DNA of 64,000 bases from Saprospira grandis (lineage in GTDB: Bacteria; Bacteroidota; Bacteroidia; Chitinophagales; Saprospiraceae). The notes below the pieces were generated by a model that had not been told where the DNA came from, ran no database searches, and saw only the letters and a list, made by a program, of their open reading frames with translations. Position 1 is the first letter of the stretch. Each line of letters starts with the position of its first letter. Below are positions 17,106 to 24,123 of the stretch, one piece after another. The position numbers were made by a program, and so were the translations under genes. The stretch is taken from contig NZ_CP110854.1 of the NCBI RefSeq assembly GCF_027594745.1, forward strand, positions 3,303,501 to 3,367,500, given 5' to 3'.

Positions 17106-17567
17106 ATGAATCAACTGCAAGTCAAACATTTTTCTACCTATACTCGACTAGAAGATAAGGACATCCGTACGGTGGTGGTCCTAGAAGATGAGTCGATTTG
17201 GTGGCATGCCCCTGGCTATCCCTGGCAGCCCTCTTCCAATGATGGCCTGCCCAAAGATTATAAAATTGCTCATTTTGTGGCTTATAGCCGCTCTGCTCGA
17301 GATGGAAGCCGCTATGTGGCCGTTCTAGAAGATCAATCGATCTGGTGGTTTGTTCCGGGTCATCCTTGGCAGCCTTCTTCCAGCAAAGGCCTGCCTGACA
17401 ATTACCAAATTGCCGATTTTCAGGCCTTTATGCAAGATCAACAAACGGTCTATATGCTTCGGCTGCAAGACCAAACGATCTGGATGTTTACCCCTGAAAG
17501 TAGCTGGCAGCCGCTTCCGCTCAATGGTTTGCCATTAAAGGGAAACACTCAAAATTTACAGCAATAG
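17106..17567 (+). CDS. Small protein of three WW/PWQP repeats, function unknown
   Basis: A 153-residue soluble protein that is almost entirely three tandem copies of a roughly 50-residue unit. Each copy reads VVLEDxSIWWxxPGxPWQPSSxxGLPxxYxIxxF; the third is more diverged (LRLQDQTIWMFTPESSWQP). The spacing suggests three beta-sheet units, for example propeller-like blades, but three is too few for a closed propeller, so oligomerisation is likely. I do not recognise the family. No signal peptide is seen. It follows cca by 6 bp and ends at a terminator. Confidence 0.75.
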   Translation: MNQLQVKHFSTYTRLEDKDIRTVVVLEDESIWWHAPGYPWQPSSNDGLPKDYKIAHFVAYSRSARDGSRYVAVLEDQSIWWFVPGHPWQPSSSKGLPDNYQIADFQAFMQDQQTVYMLRLQDQTIWMFTPESSWQPLPLNGLPLKGNTQNLQQ

Positions 17568-17572
17568 TTATA

Positions 17573-17600
17573 AAGCCTCCTGTTTAGGGGGCTTTTTTTG
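17573..17600 (+). terminator. Intrinsic terminator
   Basis: AAGCCTCC pairs imperfectly with GGGGGCTT around a short loop and is followed by a run of seven T. It is 6 bp after the WW-repeat gene and ends the tsaC-cca transcription unit. Confidence 0.7.
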
Positions 17601-17681
17601 TTGGTTGGGATAATTATGGCGAATAAAAAACAAAAGCCAAACTGCCGAAGAAAAAAGCTAAAAGAAAAAAAATGGATGAGC

Positions 17682-17795
17682 AGGCCTAGCGATGTGCAGC
17701 AGTGGCCGTCAGGCCAGACCGAGGCAGCGAAGCTGGCGAAGGGCCGAGCGAAGAGCGAGCTGCGAAACGTAGCGCCTGCCGCAGGCAGGAGGCCC
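17682..17795 (-). repeat. GC-rich modular hairpin repeat, copy 7
   Basis: Minus orientation, subtype II. It has GGCCTAGCGATGTGCAGCAG at the inner edge and GCGAAACGTAGCGCC near the outer edge. Hairpins are GGCC-GTCA-GGCC and GCCTGCC/GGCAGG. It occupies the middle of the 17568-17920 gap, whose remainder has no gene that I can support. Confidence 0.88.
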
Positions 17796-17920
17796 AAAAA
17801 ATGAGTATAGAGAAGAAAGATTTGGGGGAATAAAAAGCAAGCATTGTAGGTATCTGCTTTGGGGGGATTATATGGGGAAGAGGGTCTAAAGGGGGATTAA
17901 ATTTAAGAATACCAAAAGCG

Positions 17921-18247
17921 ATGATTATGAACAGATCCTTCAAAACGGCTTCCTTTTTATTTTTGGGCTTAGCAGTAGCCACTTCGGCTTGTAAAAAGGA
18001 AGAGGAAGGAATTTCGGGTAGTGAAGAAACCGTAGTGAGTGTAGAGTCCAGTTATTTCACGGCGGCGAATACGAACACCACCGTAACGATTGTACCTTGT
18101 ACGCTTTCTGATGGGACAGAAACGGATTGTTATGAGATCGTAACGACGAGTATGCCTACTGATCATCAGATGGGGCCTTGGTGTCCGGACAACATTAGCG
18201 ATGATGCATCTGCTGGAGGGATTTGGTTAGAGGGGGGGATACGCTAG
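17921..18247 (+). pseudogene. Truncated YHYH-type lipoprotein
   Basis: The 108-residue frame begins with a lipoprotein signal (MIMNRSFKTASFLFLGLAVATSACKK, lipid-attachment Cys24). It continues into TDHQMGPWCPDNI and GGIWLEG, which resemble the conserved region of Bacteroidetes YHYH-domain proteins (from memory). It then falls apart in two runs of G (18229-18240 and 18265-18275). Removing two G would give only a short extra segment, DTLAPFDDAGG, so most of the expected protein is missing. It is best read as a gene remnant; the TonB receptor gene follows. Confidence 0.5.
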
Positions 18248-18382
18248 CTCCTTTTGATGATGCGGGGGGGGCGTAGAGAGGATTAGATAACTACAGTCTT
18301 GTTTGTTTTTTTAGGAGCAGCCAATTGGGGTTGCTTTTTTTATAAAACTGAATATCTTGGGGGCTCACTAAACAAAATTCTA

Positions 18383-20602
18383 ATGAAATTTATTTTTTTT
18401 ACCACTTTACTATTTGCCTTCTCGCTCAGTTTGCATGCACAAACCCTAGAAGGGCAGATTCTAGATAAGTCCTCTTCTCCTATTGCTGAGGCGACCATTA
18501 TCAACAGGGCCAATCAGCAGCATAGCCATAGTGATTTGCGGGGTAGTTTTCAGCTAGAAAAAGTGGCTATTGGAGATACTTTAGAGTTTCGACATCTTTT
18601 ATATCGCCCTAAGGTATTGTTGGTGGTCCAAACGGACAGCTCTATAATTGTACAATTAGATGATTTGGCGGTGGAGCTTGAAGAAGTTGTCATCAACAAT
18701 AAGGTAAATAGCCTACAGCTCCTTTCTGATATTGATTTGCAGTTGCAGCCCGTAAAATCTTCTCAAGACTTATTAAAAAAAATGCCCGGCCTTTTTATTG
18801 GACAGCATGCTGGGGGCGGCAAGGCCGAGCAGATATTTCTGCGTGGTTTTGACATTGACCACGGCACTGATTTGAGCATCACGGTAGATGATATGCCCGT
18901 AAATATGGTCTCTCATGCGCATGGGCAGGGTTATGCAGATTTACATTTTCTGATTCCTGAAACGGTAGAGCAAATTCAGTTTGAAAAAGGAAGCTACAAT
19001 GAGCAAAAAGGTAATTTTGCTACAGCTGGCTATGTCAATTTCAAAACCAAAAACTACCTAGAAGATAATCTGATTAAACTAGAAGCTGGTCAATATAATA
19101 GTGCTCGTGTTTTGGGGCTCTTTAAATTATTTAATAGCGGAAAGCAATCGGCTTATATTGCTAGCGATTATCAAGCAACTGATGGCTATTTTGAAAGCCC
19201 CCAGCACTTTGATCGGCTCAATCTCTTTGCTAAATTTAGCCTAAATAGCTCTCCAAATAATCACATAAATATTACGGCCTCGCATTTTCAAAGTAGTTGG
19301 GACGCCTCGGGCCAAATCCCTACAAGAGCAGTAGAACAAGGACTCATTAGCCGCTTTGGAGCTATAGATGATACCGAAGGCGGACAAACTAGCCGAACAA
19401 ATATTCGTTTGGCGCACAAAAAAATTATTGATGCGCATTCTTTGATCAAAACGAGCCTCTACTGGAGCAAGTACGATTTTGAACTCTATTCTAATTTTAC
19501 CTTCTTCTTAGAAGACAGCATCAATGGCGACCAAATCAAACAGCAAGAAGATCGAAATATCTACGGCCTAAATACAGAGTATAATCGCTTCTTTCATTTT
19601 AATCAGTTAGAAGGGGCCCTGATCGCCGGTCTACAACTAAGAGCCGATGAATCTATAGACAATGAACTCTCTCATACGATCAACCGCCAAACCGTTTTGG
19701 AGCAAATCCAATTTGGCGATATCCAAGAAAAAAATGCCGCTGCTTATCTAGGCGCAAAATTAAATATTGGCAAATGGCTGATCCAGCCCAGCTTGCGCCT
19801 AGATTATTTTGATTTTGCTTATACCAATCATCTGAGCAGCGAATATGACCATCGCGCTAGAACAAAAAGCATCTTGAGCCCAAAACTCAATATCGCTTAC
19901 CAACAGTCCAATCGCTTGCAGCTCTACCTCAAAGGAGGAAAGGGCTTCCACTCCAATGATAGCCGCCTAGTCATTGCCCAAAATTTAGACGAAATCTTGC
20001 CCGCTACCTATGGCTTTGATCTAGGCTATAACTGGAAAATTAGCCCCAAAATGTTCCTCAATATGGCCTATTGGTACCTCTACATGGAACAAGAGTTTGT
20101 CTATGTAGGCGATGCCGGTATTGTAGAACCCTCTGGCCGTAGCCAAAGACAAGGGATCGACCTTAGCTATCGATACCAACCTGTCACTTCCCTCTTTTTT
20201 AATCTGGATGCCAATTATACCCACGCCCGAAGTATAGAGGAGGAAGTCGGCCAAGATTATATCCCCCTAGCAGCAGATTTCACCCTCCAAGCAGGCCTGA
20301 ATTATAAACACTCTAGCGGACTGTATGGGAGCCTCAACCTAAGACATATCAATGACCGCCCCGCCAATGAAGATAATTCTATCGTAGCAGAAGGGTATAC
20401 CCTGGTCGATGCCAACCTAGGCTATGAGTATAAACAATTTGATTTTGCTGTGCAGATTCAAAACCTCTTTAATACAGCATGGAACGAAACACAGTTTGCC
20501 ACCGAGTCTCGCCTTTTTAATGAAAGCGAATCGGTAGAGGAAATTCACTTTACGCCCGGAACTCCTTTTTTCCTCAAGCTAGTCATGCAATATAAGTTCT
20601 AG
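18383..20602 (+). CDS. TonB-dependent outer-membrane receptor
   Basis: A 739-residue outer-membrane transporter. A signal peptide (ending SLSLHAQ) is followed by a carboxypeptidase-regulatory-like domain (LEGQILDKSSSPIAEATI), a plug domain (DLLKKMPGLFIGQHAGGGKAEQIFLRGFDIDHGTD in two parts) and a long beta-barrel ending in the aromatic residue typical of outer-membrane proteins (MQYKF). The motif SHAHGQGYADLHFLIPE is His-rich and may face the substrate path, compatible with a metal or metal-complex substrate, but this is a guess. The ATG at 18383 is chosen because the upstream 28 codons lack signal-peptide character. No partner SusD gene is adjacent. Confidence 0.88.
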   Translation: MKFIFFTTLLFAFSLSLHAQTLEGQILDKSSSPIAEATIINRANQQHSHSDLRGSFQLEKVAIGDTLEFRHLLYRPKVLLVVQTDSSIIVQLDDLAVELEEVVINNKVNSLQLLSDIDLQLQPVKSSQDLLKKMPGLFIGQHAGGGKAEQIFLRGFDIDHGTDLSITVDDMPVNMVSHAHGQGYADLHFLIPETVEQIQFEKGSYNEQKGNFATAGYVNFKTKNYLEDNLIKLEAGQYNSARVLGLFKLFNSGKQSAYIASDYQATDGYFESPQHFDRLNLFAKFSLNSSPNNHINITASHFQSSWDASGQIPTRAVEQGLISRFGAIDDTEGGQTSRTNIRLAHKKIIDAHSLIKTSLYWSKYDFELYSNFTFFLEDSINGDQIKQQEDRNIYGLNTEYNRFFHFNQLEGALIAGLQLRADESIDNELSHTINRQTVLEQIQFGDIQEKNAAAYLGAKLNIGKWLIQPSLRLDYFDFAYTNHLSSEYDHRARTKSILSPKLNIAYQQSNRLQLYLKGGKGFHSNDSRLVIAQNLDEILPATYGFDLGYNWKISPKMFLNMAYWYLYMEQEFVYVGDAGIVEPSGRSQRQGIDLSYRYQPVTSLFFNLDANYTHARSIEEEVGQDYIPLAADFTLQAGLNYKHSSGLYGSLNLRHINDRPANEDNSIVAEGYTLVDANLGYEYKQFDFAVQIQNLFNTAWNETQFATESRLFNESESVEEIHFTPGTPFFLKLVMQYKF

Positions 20603-20607
20603 AATTT

Positions 20608-20797
20608 GGGGCCCGCGGCCGCCCCAAAAAGGGCGGGCGGCCGCCGCTATGCTGCGGGGCTCACAGGTCTGTTCGGCCCTTCAGGCTACACTTCGTTTCG
20701 CCTTCGGTCTGGCCTTCGGCCACCCCTGCGCAGCGCTGGGCCGTTTGGCCTTCGGCCATGGCGGCTTTGCCGCTATCTGCAGCCTATGGCCGAAAGC
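20608..20797 (+). repeat. GC-rich modular hairpin repeat, copy 8
   Basis: Plus orientation, subtype III like copy 4: it starts GGGGCCCGCGGCCG and contains CGGGGCTCACAGGTCTGTTCGG. Hairpins include GGCC-TTC-GGCC twice. It follows the TonB receptor stop by 5 bp and opens the 830-bp gene-free stretch 20603-21432. Confidence 0.85.
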
Positions 20798-20822
20798 CAA
20801 ACGGTAGAGAAAAAGCGAACAA

Positions 20823-21077
20823 GGACTTTAGTCCCTCAGTTCGCTCAGTCAACAACCCTGGGCTTCAGCCCAGGGCAGTAAGAATAGAAGCTTAAGGGGG
20901 TAGTGAGCGTATTTTCCCATGGGCTGAAGCCCATGGTTGCGGGTCTGTGCAAACTGGCGGGCTAAAGCCCTTGTTTGCTTGTATTAGCAGTCGTTATGGG
21001 CCGATGGTTTTAACCGTCGGCTCATTTTTATTGGGCTTAGCATGGCCCCTTTTGTTGCTGTAGGTTTCAACCTACAG
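20823..21077. repeat. Cluster of six short palindromes
   Basis: Six palindromes with a TTTA, TTCA, TGAA or TAAA centre lie within 255 bp: 20823-20834 (GGACTTTAGTCC), 20856-20875 (CCCTGGGCTTCAGCCCAGGG), 20917-20936 (CCATGGGCTGAAGCCCATGG), 20959-20970 (GGGCTAAAGCCC), 21001-21020 (CCGATGGTTTTAACCGTCGG, one G-T mismatch) and 21058-21077 (CTGTAGGTTTCAACCTACAG). The arms differ but each pairs. No gene is seen between them. Confidence 0.85.
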
Positions 21078-21081
21078 GCCC

Positions 21082-21227
21082 AGATAGCAGGCCCGCAGGG
21101 CCGCAGGCCAAACGGCCTAGGGGCCTGAAAGGGTGGCCGCAGGCCAGACCAAAGAGCCGAAGGCGACGCAGGGCCGAGCAGAGCTGCGAGCCCTGCAAGG
21201 GCCCGGCCGCCAAAGGCGGCAGGCCCC
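21082..21227 (-). repeat. GC-rich modular hairpin repeat, copy 9
   Basis: Minus orientation with GGGCCGAGCAGAGCTGCGAG and an outer GGCCGCC-AAA-GGCGGC hairpin before AGGCCCC and an A run. With copy 8 it brackets the short-palindrome cluster. The remaining 21228-21432 is AT-rich; it contains the palindrome GGTTCATGAACC and no gene, and should hold the promoter of the next operon. Confidence 0.85.
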
Positions 21228-21432
21228 AAAAAAATATTATCCTCCAAATAGGGTTTCAGGCCGTAGGCCTAGAGTTTTTGCCCTTCCATATTAGGTATTC
21301 GCCCAAAAAGAGCTAAATTAAAGGCCTTAAGACATCTTAACAGAATGGGAACCTTTGTTAAGAAAGAAACCTTAGGCTAGATGTCTATTCATTTTAATAG
21401 GTTCATGAACCCCTAGATTTAATTATTCCCCT

Positions 21433-22191
21433 ATGATGGAGCTTATCCAGGCGGCCTTATCGGCCTCCAATCTTCTTTGGACCGTTCTGTTTGTATTGGT
21501 CATCTTATATTGGTTGTCGGTAGTATTGGGCGCTCTAGATATAGAGAGCTTTGATATGGACCTAGATGCAGATGTCGACGTAGATGTAGATGTAGATGTA
21601 GATGTAGATGTAGACGTGGATGTGGATGTAGATGCAGACATTGATGTAGATGCGGATGTAGACGCAGATGTAGACGCGGATGTAGATGCCGATGCAGATA
21701 CTGAGGTTTCTGCCGGGGCGCAGGTTTCTTGGTGGATCGGTACGCTTCGTTTTCTCAATTTGGGCAAACTGCCCTTTATGATTCTCTTTTCCTTATTTAT
21801 ATTGAGTGCTTGGAGCATTTCGGTCTTATTGAACCATGAGGGAAGCTTTTACAATCCGGAGAATACAATTACGCTGGCCCTCATTTCTCTTTTGCCCAAT
21901 ATCTTGGTCAGTGCTTTAATCATGAAAATTTTGTCATCGCCTTTGGTGCCTATTTTTGCCAAGTTAGATACTTCGGTAAAGGCGATAGATTATAAAGGAA
22001 AAGTGGGGACGGTCCTCACAGAGATTGCCCCAGATAGCATGGGCCAGATTAAGGTCTTTGTGAATGATTCGGTCTCTACGATTTCGGCCAAAAGCATAGA
22101 AAAACAAATCAAGAAGGGCCAAAAGGTCTTAATTGTGGATGAGCTGCAGCAGGAAAACTGCTTTGTGGTCGTCCCTGCCGATGAACATTAA
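21433..22191 (+). CDS. OB-fold membrane protein (YqiJ/NfeD-like) with Asp-Val repeat
   Basis: A 252-residue inner-membrane protein. Membrane segments lie at about 12-33, 115-133 and 145-165. Between the first and second is an acidic stretch (residues about 43-95) in which nearly every second residue is Asp, mostly DV pairs. The C-terminal soluble part (KAIDYKGKVGTVLTEIAPDSMGQIKVFVN) looks like the OB-fold of NfeD/YqiJ proteins, which are usual partners of flotillins. A flotillin is encoded four genes downstream on the same strand, supporting this. The acidic segment could bind divalent cations, which is speculation. Confidence 0.75.
   Translation: MMELIQAALSASNLLWTVLFVLVILYWLSVVLGALDIESFDMDLDADVDVDVDVDVDVDVDVDVDVDADIDVDADVDADVDADVDADADTEVSAGAQVSWWIGTLRFLNLGKLPFMILFSLFILSAWSISVLLNHEGSFYNPENTITLALISLLPNILVSALIMKILSSPLVPIFAKLDTSVKAIDYKGKVGTVLTEIAPDSMGQIKVFVNDSVSTISAKSIEKQIKKGQKVLIVDELQQENCFVVVPADEH
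21566..21705 (+). repeat. GATGTA/GATGCA coding microsatellite
   Basis: About 23 near-perfect hexamers of the form GA(T/C)G(T/C)(A/G) encode the Asp-Val/Asp-Ala tract of the OB-fold protein. Because the unit is 6 bp, slippage would change protein length by two residues without a frameshift. Confidence 0.9.
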
Positions 22192-22238
22192 AAAAAGCCA
22201 AAATACCTACCTTATACCTATCTAATTATTGTCAAATT

Positions 22239-22898
22239 ATGTCCGTAGAACTAAATTTAGATCAGCTGTCGGAGCTGACCCCCGCCGATTACCTCAAGGC
22301 CCTAAAAGCAAAGGCCAATTGGAAAAAAGCCAAGGCGGTATTGGTCTTAGCCGACTATAAACTAGGGGCCAAAAAAATTAGCCTGATGCTTCCCTTTAAG
22401 AAGGAAGCGGAGATGCAAAAGGCCGTTAAAAGAGTGAAGCAGGAGAAAATTCACTTGATGAAAAAGACCGGAGGCGGTAGCTTTGCCCTAGAGCAAACGG
22501 AAGAAGGCCTCAAAGCCAAAATTGAGCTGAAAAAAGGAGGCCTGAGCCCCGAAATCATGCAGCAGAAGTTGGCGCCCGTCTTGGCCAAGGCTAAAATGGA
22601 ACTAGAACTGGCCGTAGCTGCTGTTGCCGAGGCCGTAGAAGCCGCCACGGAAGAAGCTCCCGCCGCCGCTACCGCCCCGGCCCAAAAACATGAGCTGGAT
22701 ATTAGCGCTAAGGCCCCAAAAGAACAGGCCGTCAAACTAGTCGATACCTTTGATCAGCTATTGGACCGATTGAAAAATGCCCAAAGCGATATCTTTGGCA
22801 AGCTCAAAAGCCGAGAACATACAGAAGAAGATACGGCAGAGGTTTTTGCCCTTAAGGGACTCTGTGAGCAGTTTGAAACCTATTACGAACAGGCTTAA
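22239..22898 (+). CDS. Coiled-coil/helical protein; possibly the N-terminal half of the calpain-like protein
   Basis: A 219-residue protein, mostly helical. It has a basic first half (YLKALKAKANWKKAKAVLV), an Ala/Glu/Pro linker near 125-150 (AVEAATEEAPAAATAPA) and a C-terminal helix ending YYEQA before a TAA. The next gene is in the same reading frame with only that stop and 18 further bases between. The sequence across the stop (EQA-stop-DAVKAKLDSRYAKLKDYKGKV) reads as one continuous helix. It may therefore be the N-terminal part of a protein of about 496 residues. I do not recognise the domain. Confidence 0.65.
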   Translation: MSVELNLDQLSELTPADYLKALKAKANWKKAKAVLVLADYKLGAKKISLMLPFKKEAEMQKAVKRVKQEKIHLMKKTGGGSFALEQTEEGLKAKIELKKGGLSPEIMQQKLAPVLAKAKMELELAVAAVAEAVEAATEEAPAAATAPAQKHELDISAKAPKEQAVKLVDTFDQLLDRLKNAQSDIFGKLKSREHTEEDTAEVFALKGLCEQFETYYEQA

Positions 22899-22916
22899 GA
22901 TGCCGTAAAAGCAAAG

Positions 22917-23729
22917 TTGGATAGCCGCTATGCCAAGCTCAAGGATTATAAGGGCAAGGTGGATAAAATCTATGAGTTTACCCGCTCCAATCCCCCCATC
23001 CGCGACGAGCAAAACTATAAATACGATGAGGTCGTTGCCGATATTTTCAAAAAAGGCTGGTCCGATACTAATAGTGTAGACCCCAATGATGTGCAACAGG
23101 GCTATCTGGGCGATTGCTACTTTCTCGCCGCCGTGGCCAGCTTGGCCAAAACAGACCCCGGGGCCATCAAAAAGCTGATTAAAGACAATGGAGATGGGAC
23201 CTATGATGTGACCCTACACGTCTATAAGTACTGGATCTCTTGGGACCGTAGCCCCGTAACCGTCAAAGTAAAACCCGAATTTCCAGTAGATGAAAATGGA
23301 AATCCCGCCTATGCTCGCCTAGGCGATCAAGAGCTTTGGGTGATGCTACTCGAAAAAGCCTATGCCCAATATCAGGGCAGCTATCAGGATATTCATGGCG
23401 GCTATGTAGAAAAAGCCATGGGCCTACTCACTGGAGAAGATGGCGATGTCTATAAAACCAAGAGCTACTCGGCCAAAGAAATCGAAGAGATGATTACCGA
23501 AGCCTTAGAAGATAAGCGGATGGTAGCGGCCGATACTAAGGGCAATGACGATAGCCAGCAAACCAAGCTCAAAGATGGGCAGCGAGTAGTACATGGCCAC
23601 TCTTATGCGGTTATGGGCGTGAATGGCGGCAAAGTTAAGCTGCGCAACCCCTGGGGCTACTACCACCTCGAAATTGATTTTGATACGCTAAAAGAATATT
23701 TCTATGACTTTAGCATCGGCGATAAATAG
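22917..23729 (+). CDS. Calpain-like cysteine protease (family C2)
   Basis: A 270-residue calpain catalytic domain. The triad is visible: Cys67 in QGYLGDCYFLAAVASLA, His228 in VVHGHSYAVMGV and Asn244 in KLRNPWG. This is the full papain-like core of the C2 family, with no calcium-binding EF hands or extra domains. If separate, it would have to start at a TTG (22917), as no ATG lies upstream of the catalytic Cys. The alternative is translation through the in-frame TAA at 22896 as part of the upstream gene. Its place in a flotillin/OB-fold locus suggests processing of a partner in the same membrane system; that is inference. Confidence 0.75.
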   Translation: MDSRYAKLKDYKGKVDKIYEFTRSNPPIRDEQNYKYDEVVADIFKKGWSDTNSVDPNDVQQGYLGDCYFLAAVASLAKTDPGAIKKLIKDNGDGTYDVTLHVYKYWISWDRSPVTVKVKPEFPVDENGNPAYARLGDQELWVMLLEKAYAQYQGSYQDIHGGYVEKAMGLLTGEDGDVYKTKSYSAKEIEEMITEALEDKRMVAADTKGNDDSQQTKLKDGQRVVHGHSYAVMGVNGGKVKLRNPWGYYHLEIDFDTLKEYFYDFSIGDK

Positions 23730-24039
23730 ATTATTTATTTGGAGCTTGGGCCTGCTGTTTTGCTTGCAGGCCTGCGCCCAAGCCCCCAAAACAGAAGAAA
23801 TGGCAAAAGAATATATTATTGAACAGGGCGTGCCCGCTCCTTTGGGCAGCGCTACGGTTTCTGCAGCTACCGTAAATACCGAAATGGCGGTCCTGCTTTA
23901 CTTTCAAGAAGAAAAAGAATTTGAATTATCCCTAGGCGATGAGTTCGAGATCCAGGGCAAAAAATACCAGCTCAAATCTCTACATCCAGATGGCGAAAAT
24001 CGCAAATTTCCTTACCTTGTCTTAACAGAAGTGGACTAA
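23704..24039 (+). CDS. Small lipoprotein, function unknown
   Basis: A 111-residue protein. A hydrophobic signal with the lipobox LFCLQAC (attachment at Cys24) is followed by a small beta-rich domain (MAVLLYFQEEKEFELSLGDEFEIQGKKYQLKSL). It overlaps the end of the calpain-like gene by 26 bp in another frame, which implies translational coupling and membership of the same operon. No family was recognised. Confidence 0.65.
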   Translation: MTLASAINRLFIWSLGLLFCLQACAQAPKTEEMAKEYIIEQGVPAPLGSATVSAATVNTEMAVLLYFQEEKEFELSLGDEFEIQGKKYQLKSLHPDGENRKFPYLVLTEVD

Positions 24040-24123
24040 ATGAGTCCTCAACTTCTTCTAACGGGCCCCTCAAATGCCCAGATAACCCCAAATTTTACTC
24101 AACAACTCTAAAACATTTTGCTC

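Noticed and set aside
17598..17804. Short Lys-rich frame after the WW-repeat gene
   Set aside because: It follows a terminator and runs into translated repeat copy 7; no conserved features.
20606..20881. Frame across repeat copy 8
   Set aside because: It is composed of repeat sequence only, as are similar frames at the other copies.
21423..21818. Antisense frame rich in Ser-Thr opposite the Asp-Val tract
   Set aside because: It is the complementary reading of the GATGTA microsatellite; outside the tract it has no protein-like features.
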